Shown: positions 1 through 10,045 of the stretch, piece by piece
How the letters are laid out: the number at the start of each line of letters is the position of its first letter
Position numbering within the stretch: position 1 is the first letter of the stretch
Assembly: GCA_036429605.1 (NCBI GenBank)
Contig: JAVFKD010000004.1
Coordinates: 372,001-436,000, forward strand
Reading direction: 5' to 3'
Origin: Cladobotryum mycophilum
Taxonomy: Eukaryota; Ascomycota; Sordariomycetes; Hypocreales; Hypocreaceae
DNA: 64,000 bases
The notes under the pieces: generated by a model
The model's input: the letters and a program-made list of their open reading frames with translations, nothing else
Database searches by the model: none
Told to the model about the DNA's origin: nothing
Program-made: the position numbers and the translations under genes

Positions 1-1036
1 CTTTCCGACGACAATTGCATCTATTATGGTGATGCCATTCTACCGGAAGGAGTCGTTGACATCTCGAGATCTCAACAGGCCCGCGTGATTACGGGAGATG
101 TATTGGGAGAGCATCACGTCACGGACCAAGTGCTCGACGTTCGTCTCTTGCTGCCGCCTCTGGCTCCATCACAAACCGGGACTGTTCGGTGCGTGGGTTT
201 GAACTATGCGAGTCACGCTAGAGAAGCAGACATGTCGCAGCCTCAGTATCCTCTTCTCTTTTACAAGCCTCGTACAGCTCTCTCGGGACCGGTTGATGTT
301 ATCAAAATACCGCCCATGGCGCAAGAAGGTACTGGCCTGGACTACGAGTGTGAGCTGGTGATAGTCATCGGGAAGAAATGCAAAGATGTCACCGAGGCTG
401 AAGCTCTTGACTGCATTCTTGGCTATAGCGTTGGCAACGATGTGACGCACCGAGACTGGCAACTCAAATGGGGGAAGGCCAATGGTCCCACGGAAAGGGG
501 TTTGACACATGGGCTCCGTACGGGCCTGGCATAGTGACAGGCAACATCATTACAGACCCTCAAAACCTCAAGATCTGGACCAAGGTTAACGGGGAATTGC
601 TCCAGGTGAGTGGCACAAAACTGCACGTCAAACTAGGAATGCAAATGATGGCTTACCATTTCTTTTAGGATGCAACAACGGCGGAAATGATGTTTGGGGT
701 CAAGAAAATAGTTTCTTTGCTGAGCCGTGGTGTGACGCTCATGCCCGGAGACGTTATTTTCAGCGGAACGTGAGATGCCCCCGAGGAAGAAATATGTTAT
801 CAATGAACATTTTTAGGCTAATTGAACAAAGTCCCGCCGGAGTTGGAATGTGCCGCAACCCTCAGATATGGCTTGAGCATGGCGACGTTGTTGAGGTTGG
901 ACTGGAGCAGGTTGGCACTTGGTAAGTATCCCAGCATGGCATTGCACGCTTGACTTGAGTAGATCGTGCTGACAATGTCACTTACAGCACGAACAAGGTT
1001 CAATTTATAACGGAAGATTCACGAAGCTGTGTGTAG
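1..1036 (+). CDS. Fumarylacetoacetate hydrolase family protein, 5' partial, frameshifted
   Basis: The reading frame is open from the first base, so the N-terminus lies outside the window. FAH-family enzymes cleave or isomerise acylpyruvates and need a divalent metal. The family core is clear: GLNYASHAREA, LLFYKPRTAL, DYECELVIVIG (metal ligands) and GYSVGNDVTHRDWQL. Reading then continues in another frame with GQWSHGKGFDTWAPYGPG. One extra base in the five-G run at 470-474 would join the two frames. Inferred introns are 606-668, 770-831 and 922-987, after which SGTPAGVG, WLEHGDVVEV and GTCTNKV complete the C-terminus; stop at 1034-1036. Exon phases agree everywhere except at the G-run. Either the gene is broken or a base is missing from the assembly. 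Family call is firm; substrate is unknown. Confidence 0.8.
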
Positions 1037-1577
1037 ACGAGATGATGATTCAAGGAAGGGTTAGCTCGACTCTATAATTTGCTAGAGATTGTGGAAACTT
1101 GCTTGGTATTTTTTTACATGGAGGCTTAACTACATGCATGTAACATGATCCGATTCCGCACGAACTCTACCCCTTCCGTTTCTCACCTTGTCCTAATAGT
1201 ATTACTAGGCCTTGCTTGTGTAACATGAAGCGCCCTGTCAATGACAAATCGTAAAGCAGAGTCGACGCCCTTGTCGAGGAAGCCATGCGCCCTTCCCTTA
1301 CACGCCTCGTCATACAGACCCCGGCTCTTCCCCAAGAGATCTTTAGTGGCTTTATGGGGAGATGTGTGCACATGGATGCTGCACTAATTAGTCAACGTCC
1401 GTTGAGTCATCGTGCATACAATGATACACTAGTGGTGGAAGTTGGGCATCGCAGGGGGACGCCGCAGGGGGCTTGCTCAATACTTTAAACCCCTTGTGTA
1501 CTCTGGTCGTTGGAAGCACCGCTACACACCTCATCTCCTCGACACGCATTTTCACTCATACACAAATCCATTTTGCA
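1037..1577. other. Intergenic, tandem genes
   Basis: 541 bp between the FAH-family gene and the aminotransferase. No convincing coding frame, RNA gene or repeat was seen. It should contain the terminator of the first gene and the promoter of the second. Confidence 0.5.
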
Positions 1578-3047
1578 ATGAGCAATATCAAGGATTTCCC
1601 ACTAGACAACTGGAGTGAGTAGCACTTTTCACCACTATCGCAACAATTACTGACGAGAAAACTGACTTTACACAGTCCGACAGTATGGGGTAGGCATTCC
1701 ATTTATTGCATGGCCTCTCAACCCTCCCCCCCAGCAGCTAACCCCCTCTACCACCACAGTCGGCATGCCACGTTCAATTTCACGGTAAACATTTCCCATA
1801 CAAAAAAAACCCCCTCAGCAAAAGAGTTCAAGATGTTAATTTTCCTTCTCTCCTCTCCCATAGGATCAAGCGCATCTGTCGTGTCGTTGAATGACCTGCG
1901 ACAGCTGGCGTCGACACCCGGCGCAGAGGTGTTAGACCAGGATCTGAAGCTCGATTACGGACCGTTTGAAGGATCTGATCGACTACGCTCGCGCATTGCA
2001 GAGCTGCACTCCTCTGCGGAAAATCCCTTGACTGCAGAGAATGTGATTATCACTCCCGGATCCATCATGGCAAACTATCTCGTCTTGGGGACAATTTGCG
2101 AGCCGGGGGACCATGTCATCTGCCAATACCCCGTGTACTCGCAATTGCATCTACTGCCGAAACACAACGGTGTTGATGTGAGCTTGTGGGCTATGAAGGA
2201 AGATGCAGACTGGCTGCCGGATATCAATCAACTAGTCGCTCTGATCAAGCCAAACACTAAAGCCATCATCCTCAAGTACGGGCCCATCCCCCTCCCCCTT
2301 ATCGTCTCTGCCCCAAGAACTGCGAATCGTGAGTTTGCTAACAATTGTCGCAAAAGCAACCCCAACAACCCGATTGGTGCAGTATTACCCGATAAATTTC
2401 TGAAGCAGGTCATCCAAATTGCTGAGATATCAAATATCATCGTCTTTTGCGACGAAGTTTTCAGTCCCCTATTTCACACAGATGATGACAAACCCTCGCC
2501 AATGGTCTCTTTGGGCTATAAAAACTCCATCTCCTCCGGATCTCTATCCAAATCGTACGGCATTCCCGGTGTGAGAGTGGGATGGGTGGTCTCTCCCAAC
2601 GCCCAGTTGCTTCGCAAAGTTCTCACCATGCGAGATTACACAACGATTGCCGTCTCTCGACTTGACGATGCTGTCGCGGCGTTCGCGTTGGACGTCGATG
2701 TATTGCCCAACCTCATGAAACGGAACCTAGCACACTGCAAAGAGGGGATTCAGCTGATTGACCACTTTGTGAATAGCAACGACCAATGTCGATGGACCAA
2801 GCCCAAGGGAGGCGGCACTGCTTTTGTCCAGATTCTGGATCGGGAGGGACGGCCAGTCGACGATGCGGCCTTTTGCGCCATACTGGCTTTGGAAGAGGGC
2901 TTGTGTCTCGTCCCTGGTGGGTGGTGCTTCCGCGATGATGAAACGGATGACTTTAAAGGATACTGCCGGTTTCCGTTGGGTGATCCAGACGTACTGCGAA
3001 AAGGCTTGCCAATTCTGGGGAGGTTTCTTGCCAAGGATGCTCAGTAG
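1578..3047 (+). CDS. Class I/II PLP-dependent aminotransferase, ACC-synthase-like
   Basis: A fold-type I PLP enzyme of the aminotransferase/ACC-synthase superfamily. Visible are KLDYGPFEGSDRLR near the N-terminus, NPNNPIGAVLP, FCDEVFSPLF (Asp contacting the PLP ring nitrogen) and SGSLSKSYGIPGVRVGW, where the Lys is the Schiff-base residue. The proposed model starts at ATG 1578 and has introns 1615-1675, 1690-1759, 1785-1863 and 2276-2356, giving 393 codons in phase (392 aa). It needs two tiny internal exons of 14 and 25 nt. I prefer it because it gives a continuous N-terminus, DNWIRQYGSACHVQF then SSASVVSLNDL, comparable to the usual start of this family. The fourth intron is in frame and must be removed to join LKAIIL-type residues to NPNNPIG. 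Substrate cannot be inferred; it has no obvious pathway partner here. Confidence 0.85.
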
Positions 3048-3380
3048 ATTAAATCATGGACATGAAGGTGACAATATCCATGGGGCCAAAGCACCATTGG
3101 TACAGATACTCAGGAGTCACATAATCTAGCAATTGTTTCTACGTGCTTCACCTACGTTGCGTGAATTTTCTTACTCCTATGCTTCCTTCATACCAAACAC
3201 GGCCTCATGCCTTCATTCTTCTGGCTTAAATTTGGGTCTAATAAATAGTGATTAATACGGTCCACCCGGTCTTTTAATATATATATAGATATATAAGATC
3301 AATCTTTTAGAGAAGAGGCAGGGAATATATGCCGTATTTTCATGATATTTTTATCATCTTCTCAGATCTGATTTGTTGTT
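3048..3380. other. Convergent 3' intergenic, AT-rich
   Basis: 333 bp between the convergent aminotransferase and NLR genes. A TA-rich stretch with ATATATATATAG lies near 3276-3296. No gene seen; it probably holds both polyadenylation regions. Confidence 0.5.
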
Positions 3381-6300
3381 CTAGGATACGTCCCATTTAC
3401 TCAACCCATCTCTTTCTCTGGTCCAACTAGTAAGAATACGAAGACTGCCCCGTGTTTGCGGGTGGTCTATACCGAGTGCTTTGGTACGAAGAGAAACTAC
3501 ACGTCCCATAACATCCTTTCCCTCTTCGTACCGCCCTAATCTGAACAGTGAAAGCCCATGGTTATGCATGCTGCAAAGCGTGTCCAGACTATCCTTGCCC
3601 TGCAATCTCGTATAGCTAACAACCAAGTTTCGAAGCATCGTTTCGGCGTCTTCGTATTCCCTTAGTTTCAACAGCGAATCTGCTAGCCTTTCGGTAGCTC
3701 GGAGCACGTACCAGTGCCCAGGGCCATATACTTCTGTTCGCAATGCAAGTACCTCTTGCTGTAATAATTTGGCCTTCTCGTACTGTCCCAGTCTGAATAA
3801 TGATTTTGCTAGCCAACAAAGATTTTCCACTGTAATCCTGTGATTGCGTCCAAATACCCGTATCGAGATTGGAACTGAATCTGTGAGTAATTTCTGAGCC
3901 TCTCTATATTTTCCTAGGCGATATTTGGTGGCTGCAAGGTAATACATCTCGGTGGCTGTTTTGGGGTGATCGCTTCCCAGAACTCGTAACCTGATTTCAA
4001 GTGCCTCTTGGTGCAACTTCTCGCTCTTTTCTAGATTTCCCGTTACATGATATATGATTGTCACATTTCGAATACTTGTAAGCGTGTCAGGGTGGTCTTT
4101 TCCAAACGCTCTTTGCTCAATCGCAAGTGCGCTTAGACCCAATTTCTCAGCCTCAATGTATTGTTTCTGGCGTATTAGCACCAGTACAAGGTCGCGCATG
4201 GTCATGATGGTGGTCGAGCCATCGTTTCCGAATCGTTCTCTCTGAATTGCAAGTGCGTCTCGATATAATTTCTCCGCCTCTGCGTATCTTCCCTGCGTGA
4301 ACAGGATAGTTGCAAGGCTATGCATGCTTTGAGCTACGTCTGAGTGACCACCTCCAAGGACTCTTATTCTGGTTGCAAATATGCTTCGATGTAATTTCTC
4401 GGCCTCTTTGAACTTGCCTAGCTTTCCCAGCATCTTGGCGATTTGGTCTTTTACGCGAAGCGTTAGATAGTGTTCAGGCCCAACTGTTTGCGCGCATATC
4501 TCGTAAGACTGCTGATACGATATTCTTGCGTCTTCATACTTGCCAAGAATATGATTGGTCCCAGCTACTTTCCCCGAGAGTAACCCCCAGCCTCGTTTCT
4601 AATCGAGTGGTCACTAAATTTCAAGGCTGTCAACGCATGTGGTAGATAACTCACACAGATCTCTCTAGTCTCATGCTCAGCCAGCGGAAAGGTTCTTGCA
4701 ATGTGGTCTAGCACATTTGTGACGCATTCTTCCAGCTCGCGTTCAGCAACCAGCCAGTTTTGCATCGCCAATCGGACAAGTCTATGCATGTCGTATGATG
4801 CCTGATTTTTCTCCGTGATGAATGCGTACGCTTTTAGAGTGCCAAGATACTCATTCATCTCCAAGTCATGGCCGAGTTCAGGCAGGAGGCTTCTTGGAAT
4901 GTCTCTTTCGGCAAGGAAGGACATAAATTTCAACAATTTGACAGCCGGAGCATATCTTTGAGACATATGACGAAAAGAAATCCACCACGTAGTAGCAACT
5001 GAATTCTGGATAGCGTCGTAACTCTCCAGGTCTTCAAAGCCGTCGCTAAGGAGCTCGATAAAGCGAGCATCGCTCGTTCTGCAATGCTCTAAATATCGAG
5101 TTGCTGTCATATTCTCGATTTTCATATGGGCAGATGCCTGTCTGATGGCCAGCGGCAAGTCAGAGAGGAATTCAAGCAAGCTAGTCGTGCTCTCCGCGTC
5201 TTGAAGCTGTTGTGCTCCTAGATGACTCTGAAGCATTTCCAAGGCCTCGTCTCTGCTCATCTTTGTTGCTGCGATGATGTTCTCTTGTCGGGCAACAAGC
5301 CTCATCGCGATTTGATGATTGCGTGTCGTGAACAAAATAGATCCACGATGGCTGAATGGAAGATAATTCAAGAATCCTGCATGCCCAAAGATTACATCAG
5401 TATCATCGGCATTATCTACAATCAACACCCAATCGTAGGTGCTTTGACTTAAAGCTGTCACATCTGCGTCATCATCGTTGATGCCAGGAATGTGGAGCTT
5501 CTTGCCAATGTCGCGGTAGGCATTTTCAAAAGTGACCGCATTAATTGCTGGCACCCAAAAGATGAAACAGTCTTTACCTTGATCTCGGACCCTGAATGCA
5601 GCCTCCAATGCGATCTGGGTCTTTCCGACTCCCCCAAGCCCGACAATAGCGGTGCGTTGGCAGTCATCCGGGCATACACCAGGAGGAATCTTAGCCAGAG
5701 CGATGGTCATGATGGATTCTCTACCCACGAAGCCGCTGTTTCGCCCATATGGAACCACGAAGAGCTCTGCCTGGTATCCTGTAATAAAATTAGCATTGTA
5801 TTTAAACGCGACCTCATAACCCCGTGCCACATGCTTGTTTAGGTTATGGGAGAAGGATAGACCGCTAACCTATTTTTCGCCGACTGAGGATATCTTCTGC
5901 ATCAGATACAAATTTCCGAATGACAGCTCCGACCCGACTGAAGTTGTTTGTCTCAGGGCAAAATTTATTCATCATGAGATGAGAGCAGTCTAGGCCGGTC
6001 CTGCCTCGCCCTTGAAGAGATGCCGACTCATTATCGACCAGCTACGACATCATGTTAGCAGCTCTAGCCATGCTTTCAACCCAATGGACACCTACAAACG
6101 TATTGGCATTGATCCGCTCGGGAAGCCCATCCATATATTCATCTAATAGCAGTGGAAGTACCTTATTTGTGAGATTTTTTGGTCTAGTCTCGTAGAAGCA
6201 ATGCAGCGGCAGATGATAGTGAAGCTCGTTGGTGCCTCTCAAGAACTGCTCCACGAGATCATCGAGGACTTTGGTATTTGAGCCAAGGTCTCTGATGAGA

Positions 6301-7147
6301 GTAAGTGAAGCCTTTTCGCCCATGAAACCTTCGTATGCCACTAGCCATTGGGCAAGTCGTTGCGCGGGTGTGCCTTTGAAGGGCGTACCAAGAAAAACGA
6401 CGCCGACTGTGGCATCTCTCACAAAACCATGGCCATTTTCCCGTCCCGCTGAGGAAGCTGAAATTGTAAGAGCCTAGTTCCGTTAGTGGGGGTAGTTGGA
6501 TGTTGATGATTTGTCTATTCACAGACCTTGGCAAGAACCAGTCCACCAAAACATGAGGCAATGAAGACGATAGGGCGGGTTTTTGGCTCTCCTGTCTATG
6601 AAGTCTTTTAGCATCCTGATGGAGCGTGGTCTGATAGCCTCTCTTACTCTGTCACGAAACGCATTCAAGTCCAAGAGAAGACTGTTGGCGTGATCTCGGA
6701 GAGTAAGTTCGATGGCATCTTTGGAGAACTGGGTATGCCAATTGTACGTAATAATGCGGGCCCGCGGAACCGCCTTGGGCAGCATATCATTATCCGATAG
6801 CCAGTTTATGACTTTGCGTTCATCTCCGATCCGCTGGTCATCTGATCTGCATTCCCATGTCGTCGGCGCCGATGTATCAAGACCGTGGATGGCAATAATG
6901 CTATCGACGTGTTAGAAAGTTCCATGTCAACGACGAGACCTGCCACAAACTCGACTGTTGTATCATCCGGGGCATCTAAAGCTGGATAGACCTGCTGTAG
7001 ACCTTGACGAGTAACCTTTCTTGCTTCTTGCTGCTTCAAAGTGCCTTGATTTGATTTGAATAGACGCGCAAGTTTAAATAGGCATATGTAACCCAGAGTT
7101 GCAAGTGCAATCAGCAGTAAGAATCCGTTGATGCCAGTCTTGTCCAT
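3381..7147 (-). CDS. NLR-like protein: membrane segment, alpha/beta-hydrolase, NB-ARC, TPR
   Basis: A fungal NOD-like receptor, a class known to drive heterokaryon incompatibility and defence. Start ATG at 7147-7145. Order: hydrophobic segment (about residues 8-24); alpha/beta-hydrolase of SesB type (DIIAIHGLDT, ITYNWH, VVFLGTPFKGT); NB-ARC with Walker A GLGGVGKT (about 403-410) and WVLIVDNADD; then tetratricopeptide repeats (GKYEDA, GRYAEAEKLY, GQYEKAKLLQQ). Introns read from splice signals and restored motifs: 5779-5869, 6042-6095, 6474-6526, 6596-6647, 6901-6950. The nucleophile elbow reads IASCFGGL, with Cys where lipases have Ser. NB-ARC and TPR parts lie in different frames; one extra base in the five-C run at 4584-4588 would join them. 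Alternatively an intron 4599-4654 (GTGAGT donor) restores frame but removes a conserved-looking SYLPHALTALKF segment. Confidence 0.85.
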
Positions 7148-8592
7148 GGTGGTATGGTCTGGGCAATGAGTGCATATCAAAGTAAGTATTGAATATCAGA
7201 AACAAAAGGTCTTGGTTGTGATATAAATATGTTCTTTCATTCATGCGCGGTTTCAGATGAGTGTAGAAAACATGAGGGCTGATATCTAAGAGTGTCGTCA
7301 ACTCGCGATGCCGTATGATGTAGGGAGAAGATGGGATGCCCTCTCGACTCATGACCCCGCCCAGTAAGAAGGCAACCACCTCGGGCTGAGTGAAGCTTGG
7401 CTGAGCAGGCAGTGTTGGTTTGCCATGGATGGATTTATTGATTGGTCATCAAATTCACAGCTTGAGCCATACAAAGTGGGCAAGCAAACAAGGAGACGTC
7501 AATGCATGGAACTTTGACATGTTTGTGAAAGAAAATGATGCATGAATATGATGATGGATTCATGGCTACATGAAGAATTCAATATAATGGATGGACTTTC
7601 TTTCAATGAATGGATCCAACTCAGGCTCCAATACTTGACCTGACAATTTAGCCCAGCTCACTGTCGGGTAGCCATTAGGTACAGTAGTGTAGGCACTAGA
7701 ATCTGGAAGTTATAGTGGCTTGGGGCTGGCTACTACAGCGCCCTCCATCACTAACTACCCACAGCCAGAGATGCGGTTCCGTCTGTCAGAATCGTCGATT
7801 CATTGATAAAATGTTATGACATAAGTACGAGAACAACTAGGGGTTTACATTAAAACACTATGTTTTAATTAATCTATAATCAAATACTAGAAATATTTGT
7901 AAATGTAAAGACTCCTAAAATAAAGAGTTTAATAAAAAAAGATATACATAGCGTTTTTGATTATTTATTAAGTGTTTTACTTTATTTTCTAGATTCATTT
8001 ATAGATTAATTACAATATAGTATCTTAGTATAAAAACCTAGGTGTTCTCGTACTTTTGTCACCTGATTGTAGGTACCTGGATCTGCAAGGCGGCAAGATA
8101 CCTACATGGATCCATGAAGTCACTAAGACAATGGATGTATCTTGTCCCTACTTATCTCTATTGATCGAATGGGCATGTGCTGTGTTGTATGCAGGCCGCT
8201 GAGAGAACAAATCACCTGATAATGAAAGGCCAGCGTGTGCGCGAGCTGCTGCTATTTATATAAACAGAAGTAAAGGTGGTGCCGGTATTATGGATTAGAG
8301 ATTAAACAAAACTCACATGTAGCTCTCATATAAAGAATGGAAGCACTTTGTAAGGTTTGGGTACTTGCTTCACCGCAACATGTAAAACTCTAAGCAAACG
8401 CTGTTTGTACACTTGGCAACTACAAAGTTTGCGCCTCAGGTAGGCAGGCAGGCAGTGTTTTGCGTTACCTCTGTATTAAAGTAATCTTTTAAAAATGGCA
8501 CATAAATACCTGACACTCTCTGCTTCCATCTCCATCACTCTGCAGCTTCTTTGCTTCTCCATATTTGATGATGCTTGCTGGTCCTGGTCATC
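7148..8592. other. Divergent intergenic region with hairpin element
   Basis: 1.4 kb separating the divergent NLR and phosphoesterase genes. It contains the AT-rich inverted-repeat element at 7817-8061, described separately. No convincing coding frame otherwise. Confidence 0.5.
7817..8061. mobile_element. MITE-like AT-rich hairpin element
   Basis: The ends are inverted copies: the left begins TGACATAAGTACGAGAAC and the reverse complement of the right begins TGACAAAAGTACGAGAAC. Similarity continues inwards through CTAGG/GGGTTT, TTAATTAATCTAT and a CTAGAAA block, so nearly the whole 245 bp can fold into one imperfect hairpin. The interior is far more AT-rich than the flanks and codes for nothing. 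Length, palindromy and lack of coding fit a non-autonomous miniature inverted-repeat element. I could not identify a target-site duplication, and no second copy was noticed in the window. Confidence 0.6.
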
Positions 8593-9807
8593 ATGGCTTC
8601 TCTCACTAGACAAGCTCGTCTCATCCAGACACGCATCCTCATCATCTCGGACACTCATGGAATGCAATTCTCATCCGAAGCAAAACCTCGAGAGCACGCT
8701 GATGTGGTGATTCACTGTGGCGACCTCACCGAGCACTCCAAGCTAGAAGAGTTCCGACAAGCCATCCAGCTCCTCGACGAGATCAACGCGCCCATCAAGC
8801 TGGTCATTGCTGGCAATCACGACTTTACGCTCGATATACCCAAATTTAAGGACAAAATCTCAGAAGCAAACAGACGTTACAAAAGGAATCCCGGCGATGA
8901 TCTGGTCAAGAGAGACTTTGGCCATTACGGCGAAGCCATGAAACTGTTGGAGAGAGCCAAAGACAAAGGCATTATATTCCTAAACGAAGGATCGCACACA
9001 ATCCCGCTTCAAAATGGTGCCATATTAAATGTGTATGCCAGTCCATATACTCCTTCAAACAGCGGCGGATGGGGCTTCCAATACTTTGGCTGTCACGACT
9101 TCAATATCCTCGACGGCACAGACATGGTCATCACCCACGGCCCGCCGCACGGTATTTTGGACAGAACGGGGAGTAACTCTCGCATCGGCTGTCCTCAATT
9201 ATTTACCGCCGTCGCCGAGGCGCGACCTCGAATTCACTGTTTCGGGCATGTCCATGATGGCTGGGGAGCGAAGCTGGTAACCTGGCGACCGACGATACCA
9301 GATGTGCCGACACACTTCAATGCCATCGATAACGGGGCATCTACGCTTATCGCAGACCTTTGGCGTTTGAAACAACAGGAATCTGAGCTTTTCGGTGGCG
9401 TAGAGAAGGAAGAAAAAACAGAGATTGGGACCCTAAAGCGGCAGTCTTGCTATCGCACAAGTCATTGCAAGTACGATAAACACCCGCTTACACCAGAACA
9501 AACATTATTCATCAACGCCGCGACAATGGGATGCGAAGGGCTGACTCAAAAGCCATGGCTCGTCACCATTGAGCTGCCACAAAATCCTGAGGCTAATGGC
9601 GTCGCAGACGTCGATGAAGAAGCTTGCGTTATGCCAGCGACGAGAGTACTGGGGGAAAGCAAAAGAGAAGCGACGGCAAACGTCGTGGGTAATCTCCAAC
9701 CCTCAGATATGATGCCACGACCAGAGTGGAAACCTGCACTCACGAAGAAGGTAGCCGACCAAGAAAAGAGGGGCAAAAAACGAAAGTTGAATGAAAGAGA
9801 ACCGTAA
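8593..9807 (+). CDS. Calcineurin-like metallophosphoesterase
   Basis: Single-exon gene, 404 aa from ATG 8593; an upstream in-frame start would only add a few residues. The metallophosphoesterase signature set is complete: ISDTHG (D-x-H), HCGDLTEHS (GD), AGNHD (GNH[D/E]), ITHGPPHG and CFGHVHDGWG (GH-x-H). These residues bind the di-metal centre. The arrangement resembles the MPPED1/MPPED2 branch of small cytosolic phosphoesterases. The last ~130 residues are not part of the catalytic fold and end in a basic KKRK-type stretch that could be a nuclear signal. Natural substrate unknown. Confidence 0.9.
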   Translation: MASLTRQARLIQTRILIISDTHGMQFSSEAKPREHADVVIHCGDLTEHSKLEEFRQAIQLLDEINAPIKLVIAGNHDFTLDIPKFKDKISEANRRYKRNPGDDLVKRDFGHYGEAMKLLERAKDKGIIFLNEGSHTIPLQNGAILNVYASPYTPSNSGGWGFQYFGCHDFNILDGTDMVITHGPPHGILDRTGSNSRIGCPQLFTAVAEARPRIHCFGHVHDGWGAKLVTWRPTIPDVPTHFNAIDNGASTLIADLWRLKQQESELFGGVEKEEKTEIGTLKRQSCYRTSHCKYDKHPLTPEQTLFINAATMGCEGLTQKPWLVTIELPQNPEANGVADVDEEACVMPATRVLGESKREATANVVGNLQPSDMMPRPEWKPALTKKVADQEKRGKKRKLNEREP

Positions 9808-10045
9808 TATAAGATAAATTCACCCCAGACACCTCATAAACCGGTGGCAAAGCACAATCTATCATACCAAAGCCATTACATTCCGCCCAATATTCCCCCC
9901 AAGTCATTGTCCGCATAGCCGTTAACATAATACAGTTCATTTCAAAATGATACCCAACACCCCCATAGTTCATACAACCCAAATCCAGAAGAAGAGAAAA
10001 AAGAAAGAAGAGAAAGAATAGAGAAAAAATAAACATCACTTTTCC
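9808..10045. other. Convergent 3' intergenic
   Basis: Short spacer between convergent genes with an A/G-rich tract near 9991-10030. Nothing else seen. Confidence 0.4.
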
